Shown here: positions 59,246-64,000 of the stretch, piece by piece
Layout: each line of letters begins with the position of its first letter
How positions within the stretch are numbered: the first letter of the stretch is position 1
NCBI GenBank assembly: GCA_905198125.1
Contig: CAJKBH010000001.1
Coordinates: forward strand, 1 to 64,000
DNA from: an uncultured Porphyromonadaceae bacterium
Lineage (GTDB): Bacteria; Bacteroidota; Bacteroidia; Bacteroidales; Muribaculaceae
Direction of reading: 5' to 3'
DNA: 64,000 nt
Notes under the pieces: generated by a model
Databases searched by the model: none
Told to the model about the DNA's origin: nothing
The model's input: the letters and a program-made list of their open reading frames with translations, nothing else
Translations under genes and position numbers: made by a program

Positions 59246-60134
59246 CGGTCCAGAGATTGAAGTAATTGTACCATTGTTCGGGGTATTGGCGCACGGTCTG
59301 CTCCAGCAATCCGGCATATTCGCGCACCAGGGCCTCGGCGCGTTTGCGGGGAGGCATTTCAATCGGTGCCGTCAATTCGCGCACGGTGATGCGGTATTTC
59401 TTCCTGCCGGCTTTCATCACGGCCACGAACAGCATGGGTGTCTGTTTGGCGGCCGCCAACAGGAACGGTCCCTGCGGAATCCGGGCGTCGGCACCGAACA
59501 GGGGCACTTTGTACGCCTTGGCCGAGCCGAACACGCGGTCGGCCGGCATGGAGACGATCTCGCCGTTGTCTATGGCTTCGTTCAGGGTGAAGATATGGCT
59601 CATGTCCTGACGCATCGGCACCATGCGGATGTTACCTCGCCCGAACAGCTTCGAACGATTGGCCATCACCGTTTCCTTCTCGCCGGCGAACACCAGCGCG
59701 TTGATGCGTTTCAGCTCCGACACGAGCGAATATCCGGCCAGCTCGTAGTTGCCTATATGCGAACTCAGCTGCACGAATGCGGAGGGCTGACGCTGCAGGC
59801 GGTCGAAATGCTCGAAGCCGTCTATTTCGATGTCGAACTTGTGTCCGGCATACATATAGAACCGGTCGATCACCACCTCGGAGAAGGCACAGAAATTGCG
59901 CCACACCATACGGGCCGATTCGCGGCGGTTCAGCCCCAGGCGCCGGCGTGCGAAGCTGTATGCCGAGCGCCGTCCGTTGCCGTTGACCAGCAGTGTAGGA
60001 GGCAGTACGAAGATGCGTGTAAAGACATAAAAGAACTGTACATCGATCACCCGCATTATGCGAACGAGCCACCGATGCATCCATCCGTTGCCGTATGTGG
60101 TTCCGGACCAGTCGTTATGTGTCAGTTCCGCCAA
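59238..60134 (-). CDS. LpxL/HtrB-like lipid acyltransferase (ApeD-like)
   Basis: 298 residues. It is a membrane-associated lysophospholipid/lipid A acyltransferase: FFYVFTRIFVLPPTLLVN near residue 34 is membrane-facing, the catalytic HxxxxE is seen as SSHIGNYELAGYSLVSELKR, and GEIVSMPADRVFGSAKAYKV and PQGPFLLAAAKQTPMLFVAV are typical. It probably transfers an acyl chain to the polyene-linked head group. It starts 9 bases after the upstream ACP gene. Confidence 0.9.
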   Translation of the reverse strand: MAELTHNDWSGTTYGNGWMHRWLVRIMRVIDVQFFYVFTRIFVLPPTLLVNGNGRRSAYSFARRRLGLNRRESARMVWRNFCAFSEVVIDRFYMYAGHKFDIEIDGFEHFDRLQRQPSAFVQLSSHIGNYELAGYSLVSELKRINALVFAGEKETVMANRSKLFGRGNIRMVPMRQDMSHIFTLNEAIDNGEIVSMPADRVFGSAKAYKVPLFGADARIPQGPFLLAAAKQTPMLFVAVMKAGRKKYRITVRELTAPIEMPPRKRAEALVREYAGLLEQTVRQYPEQWYNYFNLWTDD

Positions 60135-60143
60135 CTATCCCTA

Positions 60144-60386
60144 TCAGCCTACCTTAGTGGCGATGTATTTGTAGAAATCGTCCAGGGTCTTGACGTTGGC
60201 CATCTCCTCGGGCTTGATCTTGAAGCCGAAGTTCTTCTCCACAATCACAACAATGTCGACGAAGTCGAGCGAGTCGATGCCAAGGTCCTCCTTGAGGCTT
60301 GCCTCGGGCTTGATTGCGTCTTCGTCTATCTCCAGGTCGTCGATTAAGAATTTGTTTACTTTCAGTTCGATATCAGTCTGATTCAT
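60144..60386 (-). CDS. Acyl carrier protein
   Basis: 80 residues. The phosphopantetheine site is Ser39 in LGIDSLDFVDIVVIVEKNFG, with helix I VNKFLIDDLEIDEDAIKPEA and the C-terminal VKTLDDFYKYIATKVG. It is the second ACP of the cluster and differs in the flanking DSL motif from the first (56415-56672). It lies between the methyltransferase and acyltransferase genes. Confidence 0.93.
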   Translation of the reverse strand: MNQTDIELKVNKFLIDDLEIDEDAIKPEASLKEDLGIDSLDFVDIVVIVEKNFGFKIKPEEMANVKTLDDFYKYIATKVG

Positions 60387-60470
60387 CTTGCTAAAAACGT
60401 TTGTCGGGAGTCGTATGGAGTCCCGTAGAAATTCAGTTATGAATGCGCGTCCGCCATGGGTGCGGATGCG

Positions 60471-61568
60471 TTATGCCAGCGAGCACACCAGGATGGAGTG
60501 TCCCTGGCCCAGGTTGTCGTGTACGGTGTCGACCTTGAGGCCGGCTTCGCGCACGAGTCGGTACAGATCCTCGGAATGGAACATCTTGCTGTTGCCGTTG
60601 GCGAGGGCCGTGAAGTAGAGGCTGGTCAGCGTCAGGCAGAGGGCGGCAGGTTCGAACCGCTGGCGGTCCCACAGCGTCTCCATTATGTACAGACGCGAAT
60701 CCGCGTCCATCACCTTGGCGGCGCGGCGAAGGATGCTGACCACCTGCTGCTCGCTGAAGCAGTCCAGGAACTGGCTCATCCACACGGCGTCGAACCGATG
60801 GCCCGCAGGCATCTCCTGTGATTCGTCCAGCAGGTTGACGCCCATGCCTTCTATGCGGTCGGCTCCGGGGTGGCCGTCCACATTGCTGCGCATCATGCCT
60901 ATCTGCTGAGGCAGGTCGAGGATGGTGACCTGCACGTCAGGGTCGTGCGCCACGCACTGCAGGGCCCAGCGGCCGGTGTTGCCACCTACGTCCAGCAGCG
61001 TGCGCGGACGGCCGGCGAACACGATGTCCAGCGCCTCCGGAAACGAGCTGTCGCTGTAGAAATGGTCGAAACCGAACCAGCTATTCTGTACCTCCTTAGG
61101 TAACGAAGAAAGGCCCTCGTATATTGTGGGCCAGTCGCCTAAGGTCGGGAGGCCGGCGGGCTTGCCCTCCTTCAGTGCTTCGTCCAGATGGAACCAGCCG
61201 CGATAGTTAACGTCGTGGTTGAAATCGATGTTGGCGCGCGTGGCGGCGTCATTTATCAGGAACCAACCGGTCTTGGAGAGGGTGAAACGGTCGGTGTCGG
61301 GGTTCAACAATACGATGCCGATGCACAGGGCGGCCTCAAGCAGACACTTTGAGGCATATTCCGAAATCTCGGCGCGGGCCGCCACCTCGGGGATGGTCAG
61401 TCCGTGTTCGCTGTCGCGGAGCATGTCGAGGATGCCCCACTTCAGCATGATGCGCGCGGTCTGGAACACTACGGGCCCGAATGCAATCATCTCCGCCTCG
61501 CGCTGCGCTTCGCGCGCGCTGAGACGTTCCTTGCAATACCGCTGCTTTAAACTGTCAGAAAGATGCAT
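60471..61568 (-). CDS. SAM-dependent O-methyltransferase (ApeB-like)
   Basis: 365 residues. The N-terminal winged-helix dimerisation domain (FGPVVFQTARIMLKWGILDM, LTIPEVAARAEISEYASKCL) is followed by the class I fold with TLLDVGGNTGRWALQCVAHD (SAM site), VTILDLPQQIGMM, and DAVWMSQFLDCFSEQQVVSI, as in O-methyltransferase family 2. In aryl polyene pathways it may methylate the aryl head. It begins the core of the cluster operon, 71 bases after a small exported-protein gene. Confidence 0.9.
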   Translation of the reverse strand: MHLSDSLKQRYCKERLSAREAQREAEMIAFGPVVFQTARIMLKWGILDMLRDSEHGLTIPEVAARAEISEYASKCLLEAALCIGIVLLNPDTDRFTLSKTGWFLINDAATRANIDFNHDVNYRGWFHLDEALKEGKPAGLPTLGDWPTIYEGLSSLPKEVQNSWFGFDHFYSDSSFPEALDIVFAGRPRTLLDVGGNTGRWALQCVAHDPDVQVTILDLPQQIGMMRSNVDGHPGADRIEGMGVNLLDESQEMPAGHRFDAVWMSQFLDCFSEQQVVSILRRAAKVMDADSRLYIMETLWDRQRFEPAALCLTLTSLYFTALANGNSKMFHSEDLYRLVREAGLKVDTVHDNLGQGHSILVCSLA

Positions 61569-61639
61569 ATTATTAATTTATTAGTTATGCCGGCACACTC
61601 ACGTCTGCCGGCACATCGCCTTAATAGGTCTTAATATTT

Positions 61640-62173
61640 TTATTTGCCCTTCTTGATTTTCTTAGCCAGGTTCTTGGCCAGGCCTTCGAAAGTCTCCTCG
61701 ATGGCGATGTCGAAGGTAAAGCCTGAACTCTCGTGCTGGAAGCTCAACTTGGCTACTTCCTTACCGCCGTTGTCGGTGATGGTTACGGTGCCTTCAAGTT
61801 CGATGGCGTGGCCACCCTTGAACGACATCACGTTTACGTGATAGTCCAGATCCTCGACGTCTACCACCATTTTGTAGGCTGCGTTCTGGTCGGTATCGGT
61901 AAGGCGGAAGGCCTTGCTGTTCTCGTTGAACTCGCGCACGAATTCGCTGGTCCAGTCGTCCAGGTTGTTGTCGATGTTGGCGAAGCGGGCGTCCTTGCGC
62001 ACGGGTTTCTTCTTGTCGTAAGTGGTGTTGGTCATGTCGAGCTTTACGAAAGCTGCATCAGTGGAGTTCTTGAGCGATGCGATGCTGCCGCTGACCACTT
62101 CCAGCTTGTCACCTGCCATTGCTGCCAGTCCGCCCAGGACCAGTGCCAGCATCACGAGCATTAATTTTTTCAT
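61640..62173 (-). CDS. Hypothetical exported protein at the head of the cluster
   Basis: 177 residues with signal peptide MKKLMLVMLALVLGGLAAMA. The mature part (LEVVSGSIASLKNSTDAAFV, KLDMTNTTYDKKKPVRKDAR, AIELEGTVTITDNGGKEVAK, LSFQHESSGFTFDIAI) is beta-rich and ends in a Lys-rich tail. No family recognised. It lies 71 bases upstream of the methyltransferase and downstream of a good promoter motif, so it is probably the first gene of the cluster transcript. Its role could be periplasmic handling of the product; this is conjecture. Confidence 0.7.
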   Translation of the reverse strand: MKKLMLVMLALVLGGLAAMAGDKLEVVSGSIASLKNSTDAAFVKLDMTNTTYDKKKPVRKDARFANIDNNLDDWTSEFVREFNENSKAFRLTDTDQNAAYKMVVDVEDLDYHVNVMSFKGGHAIELEGTVTITDNGGKEVAKLSFQHESSGFTFDIAIEETFEGLAKNLAKKIKKGK

Positions 62174-62252
62174 GTCTGAAAAGGTTTTATTGGTTATTAA
62201 TAGTGTGCTTTATGTGGGTATAATGGAACACTCTATTGTTGTCTTCTGAGTG

Positions 62253-62260
62253 CAAAGTTA
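62253..62260 (-). promoter_or_regulatory. -7 promoter element of the aryl-polyene-like cluster
   Basis: The minus strand reads TAACTTTG, 79 bases upstream of the ATG at 62173, matching TAnnTTTG. Upstream TTTG motifs are present but not at exactly 19-21 bases. No internal promoter was recognised in the next 18 kb, so this may drive the long operon. Confidence 0.55.
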
Positions 62261-62437
62261 GCAAAATAATGCAAAACTGAAAAATTTTAACACTCCTTGC
62301 GCGCGTCAAAACGGCAAAAAATGTCCGATATTAGTATTATAAAGTGCGCTATTCTGTTCCAAGACGCCCAAAATAGGGGATAAAACGACAACAGCCTTAA
62401 TATAATAATATAATGACAGCCTCGTATCGGCCATAGG

Positions 62438-62608
62438 TCATACGCCCAACATATCTCTTATTTCGTCCATTGAATAGGCTCTGCCTTTCCCGGCTTTCAT
62501 ATCCTCTATACCACGATTGACAGAGGCTATATTTTCGGGGTCATTAAACCATGGATCACCTGAGGGCGAAGGGTTCTCTCCGACTTCGATATTCTTGTAA
62601 CGGCTCAT
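62438..62608 (-). CDS. Small antitoxin-like protein (orphan)
   Basis: 56 residues from ATG 62608 (MSRYKNIEVGENPSPSGDPW); a longer start at 62674 would overlap the Rpn gene. The C-terminal half SVNRGIEDMKAGKGRAYSMD followed by EIRDMLGV resembles the tail of RelB/ParD-type antitoxins (Gl-di-Gk...s..Ei...lg). No toxin gene is adjacent. It lies 37 bases downstream of Rpn copy 2. The function is uncertain; it may be a remnant. Confidence 0.45.
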   Translation of the reverse strand: MSRYKNIEVGENPSPSGDPWFNDPENIASVNRGIEDMKAGKGRAYSMDEIRDMLGV

Positions 62609-62645
62609 GAAATGAGGCTGGTTTGAATGTTGAATGCAGGTTTTA

Positions 62646-63554
62646 TTATAAAGCAAGAGCGCTGACTTCGTCATGGGAAAGACCGAGCAAGTCTGCTATC
62701 GCCTCTAACGACATCCCCTTGCTGCGCATGTTGCCAATAATGGATGTATAAGCATCTTTGCGTCCTTCCTTGCGTCCTTCTTTGCGTCCTTCCTTGCGCC
62801 CTTCATGGCGTCCTTTCTTGCGCCCTTCCTCAAGAGCTTCTTCACGCACAATCTCTCCCCATTGCCTTACACCTTCGCGGTCGTCCAATATCTTCTGGCG
62901 CGACTGACTGTAAGCCACGACTTCTTCGTTGGCCAGATGGCTCATGTCGGCTGCCTCGAACAGCTCGTCAAATTCCGGATATCCTTTAGGCTTGCTTTCC
63001 ATACTCTCAATGTTTTTAAATAAGAACAACCATCGTTCCACATCTGTTTCGCACTCCTCGAACGTTTTCTTGTCCATCATCGTCAGGTCAAGAAAATAGT
63101 TGTTGAGCCTATGTGAAAACCTCTCCTGACATGTGAAGTCATAAAGACCGACCTCTCTGAAGGGCACCGGCTTGTGGCCGCACAGATGAAAATCCATGAT
63201 GAATATTCCATATACATCGCTGAGATTGTAGGCCTTGTCACCTCTCTTAACCTGATGCATAAGTGCATTGCAGCAGTATGTCAAAGCGCGATCGCTGAAC
63301 GTCGGCTGTATGCTCCGCTGCATCTCCACGATGATGTGGTGCCCGTGCTGGGTGACGCAATATATATCGAATACGACTCTTTTGTCTCCGGATGTCTCTG
63401 GGATCGCTTCCTTGTCTTGAAAAGAGACATCCACAATCTTGTCTTCAGGATTCAGAATGTGATTCAGAAACCGGATCAAGACATTTTTATGTTTTTCGCT
63501 GCCGAATGTCCGCTTGAATGCATAGTCGGACATCAGGTTCATATAGCGTGCCAT
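62646..63554 (-). CDS. Rpn-family PD-(D/E)XK nuclease/putative transposase (copy 2)
   Basis: 302 residues, closely related to copy 1 (39359-40210) across the first ~225 residues: MARYMNLMSDYAFKRTFGSE, VVFDIYCVTQHGHHIIVEMQ (nuclease core), DVYGIFIMDFHLCGHKPV. The linker to the C-terminal domain is a run of Gly-Arg-Lys-Glu units encoded by 12-bp repeats (62758-62830), which lengthens it by about 20 residues compared with copy 1. The C terminus GMSLEAIADLLGLSHDEVSA resembles copy 1. Rpn proteins are recombination-promoting nucleases. It has its own promoter. Confidence 0.92.
   Translation of the reverse strand: MARYMNLMSDYAFKRTFGSEKHKNVLIRFLNHILNPEDKIVDVSFQDKEAIPETSGDKRVVFDIYCVTQHGHHIIVEMQRSIQPTFSDRALTYCCNALMHQVKRGDKAYNLSDVYGIFIMDFHLCGHKPVPFREVGLYDFTCQERFSHRLNNYFLDLTMMDKKTFEECETDVERWLFLFKNIESMESKPKGYPEFDELFEAADMSHLANEEVVAYSQSRQKILDDREGVRQWGEIVREEALEEGRKKGRHEGRKEGRKEGRKEGRKDAYTSIIGNMRSKGMSLEAIADLLGLSHDEVSALAL
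62758..62830 (-). repeat. 12-bp tandem repeats in the Rpn copy 2 linker
   Basis: About six 12-bp units (plus-strand core GCGTCCTTCCTT, with variations) encode a repeated Glu-Gly-Arg-Lys sequence. They keep the reading frame whatever the copy number, so the linker length can vary. Copy 1 lacks this run. Confidence 0.8.
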
Positions 63555-63584
63555 ACGATATTCTCGTTACTGTGTTCTCTGCAA

Positions 63585-63616
63585 CAAATTTATGTATAAT
63601 TTATGGCAATTGCAAA
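63585..63616 (-). promoter_or_regulatory. Promoter of Rpn copy 2
   Basis: On the minus strand TTTG (63613-63616), a 20-base spacer, and TAAATTTG (63585-63592), a full consensus match, 30 bases upstream of the ATG at 63554. Confidence 0.75.
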
Positions 63617-63681
63617 TTCTTAGGTGAAATATAAGAATTTAAATAAAAGCATGTACGCAAAGACAATATTTATTACAAAGA

Positions 63682-63713
63682 ATCGGGGCTGCCGGGGATC
63701 CGGCAGCCTCGAT
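63682..63713 (-). terminator. Terminator after the outer-membrane protein gene
   Basis: A stem of 14 bases per side (63682-63695 and 63700-63713; perfect GGCTGCCGG core, two imperfect pairs near the outer end) with a GGAT loop, followed on the minus strand by a T-rich tract. It lies 21 bases after the stop at 63735. Confidence 0.7.
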
Positions 63714-63734
63714 AATGCTTGAGATGTGTGATTG

Positions 63735-64000
63735 TTAGAAATGGATGCCGACGAATACGTTCAGTGTGTTGTAAACCACAGAACTGCTGTCGTAGTAGTC
63801 GTAATCTTCATCGACGCCGGATGAGTACAGACCGTAACGCAGGCCTACGTCAAGACCGAATTTGTTGGTGAAGTTGAACGTGCATCCGGCCATAGGTGCG
63901 AAATGGAAGCAACCTTCTTCATCCATACCCTGATAGCCGCCGCCGATGCGAAGACCTACAAATGGAGAGATCTTCTTGGTGCGCAGGATGTTGTAACGGG
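63735..64000 (-). CDS. Outer-membrane beta-barrel protein, 5' part cut by window
   Basis: 88 residues are visible in a frame that continues past position 64000, so the start lies outside. The sequence shows alternating beta strands: ISPFVGLRIGGGYQGM, GCFHFAPMAGCTFNFTNKFG, LDVGLRYGLYSSG, and the last strand NTLNVFVGIHF ending in an aromatic residue, the signature of an OmpA/porin-type 8-stranded barrel. The function is unknown. It is upstream of a terminator and is convergent with nothing visible. Confidence 0.75.
   Translation of the reverse strand, partial: RYNILRTKKISPFVGLRIGGGYQGMDEEGCFHFAPMAGCTFNFTNKFGLDVGLRYGLYSSGVDEDYDYYDSSSVVYNTLNVFVGIHF

Noticed and set aside
42592..62173. Dialkylresorcinol (DarA/DarB) pathway
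   Set aside because: No DarB-type KS III or DarA-type aromatase/cyclase is visible; the gene set matches aryl polyene clusters better.
62758..62830. Possible CRISPR-like repeats
   Set aside because: The repeats are 12 bp, contiguous without spacers, and in frame within a coding sequence.

Overview
The window comes from the chromosome of a Bacteroidales bacterium, most likely of the Muribaculaceae/Prevotella type. The evidence is fimbrillin and DUF5119 surface proteins, TonB receptors with paired lipoproteins, the rpsF-rpsR-rplI operon, a Bacteroidetes-style NusB, DUF5606, a PorD/DUF4835 protein between coaBC and recN, and repeated promoters of the form TTTG-N19/20-TAnnTTTG. Most genes are GC-rich. 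AT-richer islands (about 11.1-11.7, 12.9-13.6, 16.7-21.8 and 37.1-40.4 kb) carry the accessory material. No rRNA, tRNA, CRISPR array, prophage or complete insertion sequence was seen.

Layout. 0-4.8 kb: a truncated PD40-type exported protein, then an acyl-CoA dehydrogenase-etfA-etfB operon (minus). 5-9.5 kb: a DUF5119 lipoprotein, a double fimbrillin and a GH53 galactanase (plus). 9.5-11.1 kb: ribosomal proteins L9, S18 and S6 plus a small membrane protein (minus). 11.1-13.6 kb: a YbdG-like MscS channel behind 41-bp-phased operator-like repeats, then a 402-bp foldback (MITE-like) element. 13.6-17.4 kb: a four-gene unit of HigB-like toxin, HigA-like antitoxin, membrane-bound winged-helix regulator and outer-membrane receptor. 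17.5-20.2 kb: a PH-domain protein, then a radical SAM enzyme operon with a four-Cys membrane-anchored partner. 20.6-21.8 kb: an AT-rich AAA_14/DUF4143 ATPase.

22-28.5 kb is a plus-strand housekeeping block: dnaN, DnaQ-like exonuclease, coaBC, DUF4835/PorD, recN and rlmB. 28.6-32.6 kb is a minus-strand housekeeping block: DUF5606, coaE, YbbR, yajC and an unusually long nusB. 32.8-37.1 kb encodes a TonB receptor and its lipoprotein partner. 37.9-39.2 kb encodes two small lipoproteins. 39.4-40.2 and 62.6-63.6 kb are two closely related Rpn-family nuclease/transposase genes in the same orientation. They bracket htpG and the aryl-polyene-like cluster.

The dominant feature is a ~19.6-kb minus-strand gene cluster (62.2 to 42.6 kb) resembling aryl polyene (APE)/flexirubin-type type II polyketide-fatty acid pathways. 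It holds an O-methyltransferase, two acyl carrier proteins, two full ketosynthases, two degenerate KS-like proteins, two or three hotdog enzymes, an LpxL-like acyltransferase, a glycosyltransferase-acyltransferase fusion, a LolA-like carrier, a small DMT-type membrane protein, a phytoene-desaturase-like flavoenzyme, a PaaK-like adenylating enzyme, an MMPL exporter and two alpha/beta hydrolases. Many genes overlap by ATGA, so translation is probably coupled. I see no ketoreductase and no ammonia-lyase or chorismate-lyase in the window, so these steps would need enzymes encoded elsewhere. The inferred product is a methylated aryl polyene lipid placed in the outer membrane.
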